From positions 13,038,001 through 13,102,000 of the forward strand of contig JAWQUS010000026.1 in the NCBI GenBank assembly GCA_036365455.1: DNA of 64,000 nt, given 5' to 3'. The notes beneath the pieces are model-generated. The model saw only the letters and a program-made list of their open reading frames with translations, searched no databases and was not told the origin of the DNA. How positions within the stretch are numbered: position 1 is the stretch's first letter; each line of letters starts with the position of its first letter. The stretch comes from Macrosoma leucophasiata. Its lineage: Eukaryota > Arthropoda > Insecta > Lepidoptera > Hedylidae. The position numbers and the translations under genes were made by a program. Below, piece by piece: positions 41,958 through 52,638 of this stretch.

Positions 41958-42159
41958 TAGAACGGGACAAATTGCGAAAAAAAATGGGGGAAGTACCTAC
42001 TAGTTATTAAGTAAATAAGTCGAATTCCATTCGATTAATGTATGTATTTTTTTTTTGTTACAGGTAATTTACGATCAGTTCTGCAGATTTGCTGAGATAA
42101 GGTTTGAAAATAAGAAAAACATAAAATATTTACAACCCGACAAATAATACGAAAACAAT

Positions 42160-42600
42160 TTGCCTCAGTAGCCTACCAGGTTCGCTTCCCGGGTCGGGAG
42201 CTATCAGGGCAATCCTTTATCTCTGTAGCTTTTGGGGTTTTTCCATATTCTGGAAAAACCCCAAAAGCAACAAGGGGAAAAAGGGGAAAAGAGACATTCT
42301 ACTGATATATTTTTACATTAGTTTATTACATTTAGTTTTAAATTAGTGATATTCTTGACTTTACATATATTTTTTATCTTGTTTGACATGTATATCAATT
42401 GTTATTCGCTTTAATTTATTTTGTTTGTTTTTGACGTGTCATAAGAGGTGCCTGTCACCCTAAATGAATAAATGAGTTTCTGATTCTGATTCTGGAAGTC
42501 TTTCAGTGCCACCCTCGGACTTTGGTAAAGTGCGCGGAGATGTTAATAGGCTCGCCTCACCTGTTTCAATGGCCAAAACCAATACGTTTCAAACATACAT
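42160..42600 (+). mobile_element. SINE-B copy, split by an insertion
   Basis: 42160-42257 carries a shortened head (GCCTCAGTAGCC, GGTTCGCTTCCCGGG). 42496-42600 continues with GGAAGTCTTTCAGTGCCA and GGCCAAAACC. The insertion between them ends in TGATTCTGATTCTGG, and the words ATTCTGGA on both sides suggest a target duplication. Confidence 0.65.
42258..42495 (+). mobile_element. insertion with TGATTC-type tail
   Basis: About 238 bp inside SINE-B. It contains TTGTTATTCGCTTTAAT (also seen at 22.29 kb) and AAATGAATAAATGAGTTTC, and ends in TGATTCTGATTC, typical of a LINE or SINE 3' end. Its left edge forms a 16-bp-arm hairpin with the host SINE-B (42219-42261). Confidence 0.5.
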
Positions 42601-42617
42601 ACGTTTGCTTGCATTTG

Positions 42618-42963
42618 GTCTTGCAGTTGGAGTGTCTGCTTGTAATATTAAAATAACCGCTTTTTACTAAATGCATATGTATGTATATACAGTACATATA
42701 CCAAAACCACATTTTTTTCAATTTTTGTCTGTCTGTCTGTCTGTCGGTCTATCTGTCTACCTGTCTGTCTGTTTGTCTGTCTGTCTGTTTGGCGGGGCTA
42801 ATCTTTGGAACGGCTGGACCGACTTTTTACGGGACTTTCACTCGCATATAGCTTATGTAACCAGGAGTAACTTTTATACTAGCTGCGCCCACGACTTCGT
42901 CCGGGTAGATATTGAACAATGATAAATTCTCACGCGGACGAAGTCGACGGGCGCAACTAGTAT
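42618..42963 (-). mobile_element. ACTAGCTG-family element with hairpin head
   Basis: Sister of 32140-32466. The minus strand starts ACTAGTTGCGCCCGTCGAC, with an inverted head 42884-42961, a GGCGGGGCTAATCTTTGGAA body word and a GTCT repeat at about 42727-42789. Confidence 0.72.
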
Positions 42964-42980
42964 AAACTATATACTTCCTG

Positions 42981-43075
42981 AAAGTATACATATATGTATT
43001 TGACGATACATTTAATATATGGCAGCTAAAGTGAACAATAAGCGAAAGTCTTGCTCTTACTACTGACCGGAGATT
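42981..43075. repeat. duplicated segment, copy B
   Basis: Matches 43582-43683: GGCAGCTAAAGTGAACAATA, GCGAAAGTCTTGCTCTTACT, TGACCGGAGATTC. It directly precedes duplicate A' (43080-43581). Confidence 0.87.
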
Positions 43076-43079
43076 CCAC

Positions 43080-43581
43080 CATTACCACCTGACCGGAACA
43101 CGATAGTGCTGAACACTACCATTTAGCGGCAAGTATATTAGGTAATGCGGTGGTGCCTACGCCCGCGAGCTCCGTCACTGGAGCTCTACCACCAGTAGAA
43201 ACTGCACCTGTATTTGTATTATTACTTAATTTGCGTGCGCGTATTACTTATTTTGTTTTCCGCTTAATATATAATAGAGAACCTACGAATAATCATGAAA
43301 GCAATTCAAAACATGGTATCACGTAAATAGACACACCTTGAGGGAGGCATGAAAAGGACACACCTGCTTTATTACAAATTATGGACGTGAAACGAGTACT
43401 GAGCATCTTCACGGTGGATTCACCAGTCACGGTTTTTTTCGGTTTTTTTTCACAAATTAGCAGGTGATGCGCTAATTTCAGTTCACCCTGTATAGAGAAA
43501 GAGCCCGTGTAAGCATCCGCTCAGGAAGTAATTTTGAAAATAATATATGAGAACGAGACCGAAGCGCGCATGGCCCCGCGG
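43080..43581. repeat. duplicated segment, copy A'
   Basis: Second copy of 41333-41815. It starts inside a minus-strand SINE-A 5' half (to 43196) and ends inside a SINE-5S head at GGCCCCGCGGC. A T-rich replacement at about 43435-43452 disrupts the hairpin present in copy A. Confidence 0.88.
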
Positions 43582-43683
43582 CAAGTATACATGCATGTAT
43601 TTGATGATACATTTAAAACGATATTCTGGCAGCTAAAGTGAACAATAAGCGAAAGTCTTGCTCTTACTGCTGACCGGAGATTC
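43582..43683. repeat. duplicated segment, copy B'
   Basis: Second copy of 42981-43075, placed directly after A'. The order is therefore B-A'-B'. Confidence 0.87.
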
Positions 43684-43814
43684 TTGCTTTAATTTATTGA
43701 TGTTAGATGGCTCAATTAATAAGCGATTGCAATAAACGAGGATTTTTCAAATGCTTATATGATAACTACGATTGAAATAAATACGAGTGTAATTAATAAA
43801 TTCACCGTGGATGT

Positions 43815-44104
43815 TTGTATTTTTTTTATTTAAAGAAAGTGGCAAACAAGCATGCAGTTCACATTGATGTTAAGTGATGACTGCAGCCTATAGACACCCA
43901 CGCAAAGACCGAGGTCAAAATGCAGATGCGTTACCACTCCTGAGGCCTAAGGTGTTATGTCTCTGTGCCGGAAATTACAGGGCTGTACATTACCACCTGA
44001 CCGGAACACGATAGTGCTGAACACTACCATTTAGCGGCAAGTATATTAGGTAATGCGGTGGTGCCTACGCCCGCGAGCTCCGTCACTGTAGCTCTACCAC
44101 CAGT
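43815..44104 (-). mobile_element. SINE-A copy, full length
   Basis: T-run to 5' end CTCTACCACCAGTG. Young-subfamily sequence, near consensus. Confidence 0.9.
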
Positions 44105-44158
44105 GTTAAATTAGTTTTATTAGTAATACACCTCACAAAACTTATGACCTTATTAAAT

Positions 44159-44243
44159 ACTAGCTGTGCCCGCGACTTCGTCCGCGTGAGAATTTATGAT
44201 TGTTCAGTATCTACCCGGGCGAAGTCGTGGGCGCAGCTAGTTT
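44159..44243. repeat. solo hairpin head of the ACTAGCTG family
   Basis: ACTAGCTGTGCCCGCGACTTC at 44159 pairs with GAAGTCGTGGGCGCAGCTAGT at 44243. Only this inverted head is present, without a body. Confidence 0.8.
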
Positions 44244-44439
44244 GTTATAATTAACTGTAAGTAACCTATCTATATAGTAATTGAATTATCAATGAAGTAA
44301 TTCGTAAAAATGAAGTATCTTTTTGTACGTGTAACTCCTAACCAAAAAGAAACCTGGCAATAACTAACCTTAGGCCTATATTACTTAAAGTAGGCGACCA
44401 TATGTTTTTATCAAATCGCTAGTGCCTTGAAAATTCGCA

Positions 44440-44580
44440 AAACGGACACAACCGTCAACGACGTCTGCCCTCATGCGTCTGCCCGCGTTCGGGTCGCGCA
44501 CTCAGCGATGAGCCACTTCTTCCCCACCGCACCTACCCCGCTCCCCCAACCCCCCGTTCGCCTGGCGCCGCTGCCGGTAT
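44440..44580. other. local GC/CpG-rich island of unknown origin
   Basis: About 140 bp much richer in C and CpG than its surroundings (CGTTCGGGTCGCGCACTC, CCCCCAACCCCCCGTTCGCC). The 78-codon frame across it shows no domain. It could be part of an unrecognised repeat or a short promoter-like island. Confidence 0.35.
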
Positions 44581-44994
44581 TTATCACCGAAACGGTATTT
44601 ATCGCCGAAATTGCTATGACTCTGCATTTTAAATCTGTGATATCTTCGAAAATATTTATTTAATTTACATTCTGTAAAAAGCCATATTGATCTTTATTAA
44701 ATGCACAATGTATTTAAGATACTTAATTGGATAAGGATTAATACTGTATTGCTTAAAATCGCTTCGTAAATAAGCCATTATTTCTCGTACAAAGTAAAGG
44801 ATAAAAAATGGTTATTGTGGGTTATTCCTAAGAGATAAACATATACCATCACGGACTTTTTTGTAGACCTTTTTAAGTTGTACAATACTGTAGTAAATTG
44901 TTTTGATCTATCTTGTAGGATTCAGTCAGCGTTTGCAATGTAAGCGCAAAAAATGTGTTTTTTCTACGACCTCACATTAAAAACCTCAAAAATT

Positions 44995-45172
44995 GTAGCC
45001 TATGTGTTATTCTGATGTATAAGCTATAGCCTATGTGTTATTCTGATGTATAAGCTATATTGTGGTAAAGTTTCATTCAAATCCATTCAGTAGTTTTTAC
45101 GTGAAAGAGTAACAAACATCCATACATCCATACTTACAAACTTTCGCCTTTATAATAGTAGTAGGATACATA
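44995..45172 (+). mobile_element. LINE-tail-like repeat with 31-bp tandem duplication
   Basis: TTCATTCAAATCCATTCAG, TTTTACGTGAAAGAGTAAC and the end TTATAATAGTAGTAGGAT are typical RTE-like tail words. 44997-45027 and 45028-45058 are exact tandem copies. Confidence 0.7.
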
Positions 45173-45188
45173 ATAAGATCATGTACAG

Positions 45189-45343
45189 TATGAAGTTCTT
45201 CAAAACTGGCGTCAAAAGAGTCCTTCAGGGCTGGCAGCGCGTCGGCAACTTCCCTGGTGTTGCAAATGTTCATAGGCGACGGTAACCACTTTCCATCAGG
45301 TGGCCCGTCTGCTTGTCTGTCAATCCTATGACATAAAAAAAAA
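45189..45343 (+). mobile_element. 5'-truncated copy of the 6.4-10.2 kb LINE
   Basis: Encodes the last residues of the LINE ORF (KFFKTGVKRVLQGWQRVGN, ending RRR) with a stop in the same place, then the same 3' UTR (GTGGCCCGTCTGCTTGTCTG) and an A-tail. Very similar to 6455-6600 in reverse complement. Confidence 0.9.
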
Positions 45344-45722
45344 TATGTATTAATATTCACTGATTTATTCACTTTTTTTGGCAGCGCATTAGTAGGAACT
45401 ACTCCGAGTAGTAGGTACCTTCGTTACATTTAGTGAATTACGATCGTCTCTCGCATTTTCGAGTGGATGAATATTTTTTGTAATTTAATGAAAACAATCA
45501 CAAAAGAAGACCAATCGTTATACCGCTGTAAATAATGATCGCTGGCGCTTGTCGCTTGCGCTGTGCAACTCTCACTCGGCCGTTTCCTTAAGTGGGGCCC
45601 GCATTATTGGCAATAAACGGACCGGCTATAGCTACAGACAGTATTGTGGTGTTACGCAAGACTTGGAGAACCTTAACGATGTGCCAAGTTCGGTTATCCG
45701 ACGCTCGCTGAACTAGGTAGGT

Positions 45723-45975
45723 ATAGTACACAGCAAAAAATATTGCACATCGAGCCTACGAAAGAGATAATCGGGTAGTTCCGACTTCCTAAAGCGTTGT
45801 CTCTGCCGCACACTACCTACGTAAGCACTGATATTCTGTGATTGGTCAAAACTTGAACAAAATGGTCAACAAACGTCGAATAGGTAAGGTGCGAAAGAGA
45901 TCACGCTCTACAGGCGAAATAAACCGAAGTCTGCTTTCTAGGTCTATGAGCAATATTTCTTGTTGAATACTGTAT
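45723..45975. mobile_element. ATTGCACATCGAGCC foldback (MITE-like) element
   Basis: Long, imperfect inverted arms of about 85 bp. Left: ATATTGCACATCGAGCCTA...GTTGTCTC. Right, in reverse: ATATTGCTCATAGACCTAG...GTGATCTCTTTCGCAC. Terminal word TACAGTA on the right. Sister at 55.44 kb, single arm at 37.9 kb. No protein. Confidence 0.72.
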
Positions 45976-45985
45976 GTATACGATG

Positions 45986-46437
45986 AAGCGCGCATGGCCC
46001 CGCGGCTGATGTAGATCCCTCGACCCCCGAACCATCCCCATCCTCTGTTACGCTTCACGTGTGGAGGGAGGGATGGTGATTATTCGTAACTGATGTAGAT
46101 CAGAAGCGATCTACTCGGTTAAGCATTATGGGCGCGGTCAGGTGTGTGATGGGTGACCGCTAGTGGCAAATTGAAATGCGCGTTTCCGTGCTTCGGAGGG
46201 CATGTTAAGCTGTTGGTCCCGGTTGCTATCAATAGATGGCAGTCGTTAAACCTTGTCGGTGGCCTTATGTGCGGTTTGAAAACATCCGACAGCGGGTTGG
46301 CCACTAACCCGTATCTCCACCAATCCGCATAGAAGCAGCGTGGTGAAGTAAGGTCCAGGCCTCCCCCCATAATGGGGAGAGACACGTGCCCAGCAGTGGG
46401 ACGTATAATGAGTTGCCATTATTATGATTATTATACT
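45986..46437 (+). mobile_element. SINE-5S copy with an 84-bp insertion in the head
   Basis: Full-length copy with 5S-like words GGTTAAGCATTATGGGCGCG and GATGGGTGACCGC. The insertion (about 46018-46101) is bounded by the direct repeat CTGATGTAGATC. The tail is TTGCCATTATTATGATTATT. Confidence 0.88.
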
Positions 46438-46560
46438 GTATACGGATTGAAATGTTAAAGATCATTGCTGAAGATAATTACATGATCAAATTTATGGTTC
46501 ACGATTCTATAAAAGACACTATAGACAAACATCAATTCTTACATAATATACGTATATCTT

Positions 46561-47008
46561 ACTGGCGGTGAAATTCCAGTGAATCCCTATGCCGCCAAAT
46601 GGTAGTGTTCAGCACTATCATGTTCCTGTTGATGGTAATGTATGGCCCCGTAATAACTATCGCAGATAAATTAATAAAATACGCTTACATTCACAGCCAT
46701 ACACTAAGTATAAACCTGTGTCGTGGGTGTCGTTGTACACATACAACACATACACAAACACCCAGACCCGAAACAAATATCTGTAGGCCATACAAATATT
46801 TGTCCCGATGAGGGGATCGAACCCGCGACCCTTCGAGTGGTCGTCTCACACCGCTGGACTAACCGAGTCGTCGATAACAACTTAGGTCTCAGGGGTGGTA
46901 ACGCATCTGCATTTTGACCTCTGGTCTTAGTGTCTATAGGCTGCAGTCAACATTTATCATCAATGTGAACTGTATGCTTGTTTGCCACCTTCATTACATT
47001 AAAAAAAA
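46561..47008 (+). mobile_element. older SINE-A copy, split by SINE-C
   Basis: 46561-46672 (ACTGGCGGTGAAATTCC to TAACTATCGCAGATA) and 46873-47008 (ATAACAACTTAGGTCTC to A-tail). The interval is SINE-C. Confidence 0.82.
46676..46872 (-). mobile_element. SINE-C copy nested in SINE-A
   Basis: Minus-strand tRNA-like head (GGTTAGTCCAGCGGTGTGAG, GGGTTCGATCCC) near 46805-46868, a body with TGTGTATGTGTTGTATGTG, and an end GTAAGCGTATTTTATTAAT. Same family as 27.27 kb. Confidence 0.82.
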
Positions 47009-47032
47009 TAATAATATAGATTTAAATAAATA

Positions 47033-47157
47033 ATATGGCAACCTGTTGTATGGGCCAAAACGTAACCGGCGAGTCGTGGGTGTTTTGCATGTATGATTGA
47101 ATGCATGCATTTACCTCTGCCTACCCCTTCGGGGATTACAGGCGTGAAGTTACGTAA
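47033..47157 (+). mobile_element. SINE-B 3' half
   Basis: From GGCAACCTGTTGTATGGGCC to GGCGTGAAGTTACGT. The head is missing. Confidence 0.85.
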
Positions 47158-47449
47158 ATAAATAATGTAAATTTAAACCAAATTCATTCACCACAGACGT
47201 TGATTTAACCCACAAATACTATTCTAATCGAAAAAAAAACAATTATGTCGATTGTTTTCCTAATAGTTTCCTTGTTAAAACATGTGTTTAGTGTATGAGA
47301 TTGAATTATTCATATTGTTTTATTTGTATGAGATTGAATTGTTTATATTGTTTTGTGTTCAAATGTTTTGTTGAATAATGTGACTCTAAGATTATCTACT
47401 TGATTTATTGCTTTACTTAATTGTGTGTATATGTTACGGCTTATATACG

Positions 47450-47614
47450 AAGTACGGCTCGTCTGTCTGTCTGTTACCTTTTCACGTCCAAACGACTTAA
47501 CCGATTTTGTTAAAATTTGGTTAAGAGATAGAGCTGACTTTGAAAAATAACATAGGCTACTTAGTTACTCATAAAACGACATCCACGCGGGCGAAGCTGC
47601 GGGCAACAGCTAGT
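47450..47614 (-). mobile_element. ACTAGCTG-family LINE-tail-like repeat
   Basis: The minus strand starts ACTAGCTGTTGCCCGCAGC and contains TTAACAAAATCGGTTAAGTC. It is a close relative of 30392-30593. Further tail-like sequence (GACAGACAGACGGACAG) follows at 47710-47730. Confidence 0.68.
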
Positions 47615-47779
47615 TTAATATAATTCTGCAATAATCCTCACCATGTCAGCTATCTGCCGGTAAAGGTCCTATCAAAATCGGTATAGCCGTTCTAGAGCCG
47701 GTACCAATAGACAGACAGACGGACAGTATATTTCGTAAAAAGCTGTTTTTTTAATATACAAACAGACACTCTTATTTTG

Positions 47780-48660
47780 TTTATTTGTATCGAGAATAAT
47801 TATACATATAAATATGATAATTGTCTACAGCATGTTTTTTTTTTCGTATGTTAAACAGTGAAAAATATTTAATTTTATAGGAAAAGCAAACTTGACACGA
47901 ATAATAAATAATTTTGTTATTTATTATGCAAACGTACATTACATTGTTTTACATTCGCATAATTCATAACAAAATTAAATCAAATTACGGAATAATTTGT
48001 AAATAATTTGATAGATTACACGTTAAACTATTAATAACTACTATTAAACTATTAATTATTTGATAGATTAGGTACATGTTTCAAGTCGTTTGCTGTTTAA
48101 AAGTCATTTTTTTTTTGAGATATGCCACTTCAGTTCTAAAGGTGCGACTATGACTATACCTTTATTATTATTTATATTAAAGGCATAGCATCCTCACTCA
48201 TACTTATATTTTAGTTAAAAATGTGTTTTTAAAACAAAAAATAAACCATCATGTGGTCGGTGGTGATTAATACTAAATACTGGTATTTGCTATAGTAATC
48301 AATAATATTTAAAATATAATATATACATTATTACACAACATTAAAAAATGTAAAATGTATTATATTTTTGAATAATTATGTAATTTACCTAAAGCATTTT
48401 ACGTGTCTTTATTAATGTTTTTACAAAAAATATTAATAAAACACGATGTATAGGCTCACACTGGTTTAAAAAATGCCATAATATATATTTGTATAAATTT
48501 ATACCTATACGATGATTGTGTAACACAAAGATAACGCGACCTTCGAACACGCATTTAATTTTGTAACATTACTATTCTTATCTCAAACTCAATGATCATG
48601 ATATAATATTTTTCCTAATAAAAAATAAAAGACATCGCCACCAATTTCATATATCAAATC
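47780..48660. other. very AT-rich stretch, nothing recognised
   Basis: No coding frame, RNA gene or repeat boundary that I can support. Confidence 0.5.
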
Positions 48661-49090
48661 AAATTTTGTCTTACAACGGATTTGAACGCCGTGAGTTCTG
48701 AATCGCACTAGCGAAGTTTTCTCGCGACGCGGCATATATACGGCGATGTTCTAGTAGCAAAGGAGAGTCCGTTTCTGCGCAGGGATATAGTTATTGGGGT
48801 GGAGCTACACTAATTTCTCCCCACGGCTTCGCGCAATCACCCGATGGTGTTAAAGGTGACAGTTGCGTCGATCATGCCCTAGACCTTGAGTCTAGTCAGA
48901 GTACGGCCCATCGAGGCCGCCTGCGTCCCCTGGTCCACGGGGCCAGCGTTGTTGATCCCCAATCCGGCAGGATTCGGTGCGATAATCAGTCCTAATCAGA
49001 CGAAGGAGTTCTGCGGAACTGCCTTACGAGAGAGGAAAAATGGATTCCTCAACCTCACTGCCGCAGAAGCTTTGACTCTCTTTTGAATAA
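48661..49090 (+). other. GC-richer segment of unknown nature
   Basis: Composition is clearly richer in GC than the AT-rich flanks. A TATATA word (GGCATATATACGG, 48731) is followed downstream by an ATG at 48886 opening a 66-codon frame (PIEAACVPWSTGPALLIPNP within it) to a TGA at 49084-49086. No family was recognised. It could be a decayed retroelement 5' region, an exon, or a promoter plus first exon. Confidence 0.3.
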
Positions 49091-49127
49091 TAATAATTCA
49101 TTATTTATTAATCTTATCTAATATCTG

Positions 49128-49188
49128 TTGTTCCATACTCTTTGCCCACCTTAAAAGGGACTTGGCGTAATGATGCATACATACATTA
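49128..49188 (+). mobile_element. RTE-type LINE 3' terminal fragment
   Basis: ACTCTTTGCCCACC, GGGACTTGGCGTAATGATG and CATACATACAT match the RTE 3' end at 18.40-18.45 kb. Confidence 0.6.
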
Positions 49189-49698
49189 ATCTTAAGAAAG
49201 TCTATAAACTAATTTATTTTCTTTAAAAACGATAACACAGCAAAATCGTACTTACAAAATATAGTAGTAATAATTAATAGCTTAACAATATTACAAATTT
49301 AATAAAAGGTTACATCTAAACTAGGTATAGGTATAAACATCGACGATTGATCTAGGAAAATAACTAACGCACTAGAAAAAAAAAAACTAAAACTGCGTTG
49401 TGTCTTCGATGGGTATTAATAATATATACTTCTATAATAATAACAAAAGAACAGCATGCATCGAAAAAATCATTATTCTTTGGTTAATAATCTTGATTTA
49501 TTTAATCTTTAAGTGTTTATATCATTTTTTTTTTTTTAAGAACTGATTTTATAAATTAATTTTATTTCATACATAATTTATATTGTATAATTCTCGTCAA
49601 TTCAAAATATTATTATATTATTTATTCTTAATAGACTACTGAGGCATTATTAATTTTGAATACTTAATAATAATAATATTATCGTCTGTCCAGTTTTA

Positions 49699-49983
49699 CT
49701 GGTGGTAGAGCTCCAGTGACGGAGCTCGCGGACGTAGGCACCACCGCATTACCTAATATGCTTGCCGCTAAATGGTAGTGTTCAGCTATCGTGTTCCGGT
49801 CAGGTGGTAATGTACGGCCCTGTAATTTCCGGTACAGAGGCATAACACCTTAGCCCTCAGGAGTGGTAACGCATCTGCATTTTGACCTTGGTCTTTGTGT
49901 GAGTGTCTATAGGTTGCAGTCATCACTCAACATCAAAGTGAACTGCATGCTTGTTTGCTCTTCCATTAGGTACATAAAAAAAA
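49699..49983 (+). mobile_element. SINE-A copy, full length
   Basis: ACTGGTGGTAGAGCTCC to ACATAAAAAAAA, with small deletions (GTTCAGCTATCG). Confidence 0.9.
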
Positions 49984-49989
49984 GTTAAA

Positions 49990-50800
49990 AATACAGTTAA
50001 AAGTAGTTCAAAAAAAGACAAAATGGGGATCAATAATAGCAGTCTATTGTGTTGTAACACAACTATTGTGCCACAATTTGTAAAAGTCATTTCGATTATC
50101 ATGACATTTTTACGCTCTCGCGTTGAATAAACTAGTTGGCTACTGTTTTTTTTTTATAAATATAAAACCGTTACATAAAGTGTGGCAATGTCGGATTGCC
50201 CCAGTCAAGGTCAGATCAAAGTGGTTGACATTGATCAAAAATATTTTTTTAATTGCTAGGCTTTCACCGCCCTGTAAATTTACGGCTTCAAAAAGGAGTT
50301 TTAATTTCTAAGAATATTTTTCTAGGTTTTCCCCTTTTTTGTAGTGTTTCGTAGTCGTAGTACTAACGATGAAACTTCGTACACATAGTTCAAAGTTCAA
50401 AGTTCTTTTGCATTCATGTGAATTTTACAGATGATAAAATATTGAGTGTAGAGCAACATGATACCCGTTGGGCGTAGCAATTTATGTAACACATTATTAT
50501 AGTTGTAGATTTTAAAGAAAATTATTTTAGATAATAGAATTAACAATTAGATGATTTAAAAGTAAGTAAGTATTCCCAAACTGTCGTTTCCTTCAAACAC
50601 AAGGTCAAAAATTTTTATTTAACTCAGACTCTGTAACTATCTATCCTTCTTCATCCTTCTTCTTTACCTCTTTTTCTAAAACTTATTATCTTTATCTTTT
50701 GGTCATGCTTTGCTCTCATAATGTATAAATATTTATAATATGTCTCCACGTTTCGTAATTAAATATTTATTTATTAGTATTATTATGTTTTAAATCTTTA
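49990..50800. other. AT-rich stretch, no gene recognised
   Basis: Only short frames. No supported feature. Confidence 0.4.
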
Positions 50801-50804
50801 TTAT

Positions 50805-50995
50805 TGCTCAGTACACCCTGCCGGCAAATAAATAATTTCTTTACTTTATGTTCCTGACTAAAAGGTTGTCTGGAAGAAATCGCACCTTTTGCGATAAGAC
50901 CGCCTTTTGTACTTTTATTTCTTTTCTTGTTTGTATAATTTGTATAGTTTTCTGGTATACAATAAAGTGTATAAATAAATAAATAAATATTCGTA
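50805..50995 (+). mobile_element. LINE 3' end fragment
   Basis: GGTTGTCTGGAAGAAATCGC, CGATAAGACCGCCTTTTGTA, CAATAAAGTGTATAAATAAA. I recognise this as a very common lepidopteran LINE 3' UTR. The exact family is not certain. Confidence 0.6.
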
Positions 50996-50999
50996 TTTT

Positions 51000-51540
51000 A
51001 AGAAGCCAGAACGTGAGACAGGCACGATTTTAATTTGTTAGAGTTTTTTAATTTATAACTTGTCGTTAAAAAATTCAACCAAACTGTAGTAAGATTTTTC
51101 AATCAGAAAAGTTTTTAATAGTTTTTAAAATTTTGTGTAAGATACGTTGTTAATTACGTACGTAATAATACGTTGTAATGATGTTTGGAAGATCAATAAA
51201 AATCCTAATTGCGCTTACGTACGGACTATTTTTATGCATTTCTACTCTGCTCTTTGGAAGATTATAGTTGTTTTCGTAATATGATCTAGTATAGAATATT
51301 TTAGCTTTCTCAAATATTTCGCCTTTTTTTCTAATAAATTTACATAGGTATTTCTAAAATGTAAAATAAGCATGTCATTTTCAGTATTTTTAAATGTCCG
51401 AAATGTTGCCTACACGATTGTGTGTTGTCAATATTTAATATGATTCTTATTAATTTCTTTTGCTGTATAAATGTATAGGTATGTATACATAATAGGTATA
51501 TCTAACATCTATTTACATTCACTTACAAAGCACTTCCGAA
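51000..51540. other. AT-rich stretch, nothing recognised
   Basis: No supported feature. Confidence 0.4.
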
Positions 51541-51543
51541 TAT

Positions 51544-51834
51544 TTTTTTTTTTTTTTACGTAATAAAAGTGGCAAACAAGCATGCAGTTCACATTGATGT
51601 TAAGTGATGACTACAGCCTATAGACAACTACAATGACCAGAGGTCAAAATGCAGATGCGCTGCCACTCCTGAGACATTAGGTGTTATGCCTCTGTGCCGG
51701 AAATTACAGGGCCGTACATTACCACCTGTCCGGAACACGATAGTGATGAACACTACCATTTAGCGGCAAGTATATTAGGTAATGCGGTGGTGCCTACGCC
51801 CGCGAGCTCCGTCACTGGAGCTCTACCACCAGTA
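51544..51834 (-). mobile_element. SINE-A copy, full length
   Basis: T-run at 51544-51558 to 5' end CTCTACCACCAGTA. Confidence 0.9.
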
Positions 51835-51839
51835 AAATA

Positions 51840-52515
51840 ATATATTAGTATAATTATGTTAGTAGAACTCTACATTGTAGTATATTATAAACATAACTAT
51901 ATAAATATATAATATTCGTATAGATTTAATTTTGTTGATAGATATTGATAAAAACGTTAATATATTCGAACATCGATATCATTATCGAGCCTACTGCATT
52001 TACCATGAATCACACTTAACCTATAAATAACCGCAAATCGTGTCGACAGCTGACATCAGTGTAATGAATACGCCGCTTCCATTTTTGTGACGACCCGACA
52101 TACGAACTGATTGAGATAACCAATTAGAGCTTCCGTTGTTAAATTGTATACGTTACATACATACAAATGTGTATTTGTACGTATGTAATATACAATTTAA
52201 CAATACATACCTAGTTGTTAAATTATGCTACAATCGCATAAAAGTTAAGTACGTACTACTACTTACCTACTGTTGATTTTCAAAATAGTGTTTTTATATT
52301 TCTTATCGAACATCGGTAAATTGTCATTTTCACAGAATTATAGCGAAATGAAAACAAAACAACCTTTTTTTTATAAACTAAACGTAATTAATTTGATCTC
52401 AAATATTAATGTTAAACTATCCATATTTTCGATTATTACTATCTAATCGCATCGACACCTATATTTATCGATATTGAAACCACGTGCAAGCCTAAACAGG
52501 GCCTACACCCAATAA
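51840..52515. other. AT-rich stretch, nothing recognised
   Basis: It includes a short inverted pair around TTAAATTGTATA (52139) and TATACAATTTAA (52190). No gene. Confidence 0.4.
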
Positions 52516-52521
52516 AATCCT

Positions 52522-52590
52522 ATAGAGCTCCAGTAATGGAGCGCGAGGTCGCATGTGCCACTGCATTACCTAATCCATTTGCCTGTGGTA
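52522..52590 (+). mobile_element. SINE-A 5' fragment, diverged
   Basis: TAGAGCTCCAGTAATGGAGC and CACTGCATTACCTAATCC. Confidence 0.6.
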
Positions 52591-52638
52591 TTAGTTATTA
52601 ATATTCTTAAAGAAGAATTATTATTCTTAAAGAAGAAT

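Noticed and set aside
42671..42922. 83-codon plus-strand frame with repeated LSVCLSVG-type residues
   Set aside because: The residues come from a GTCT microsatellite inside an ACTAGCTG-family element.
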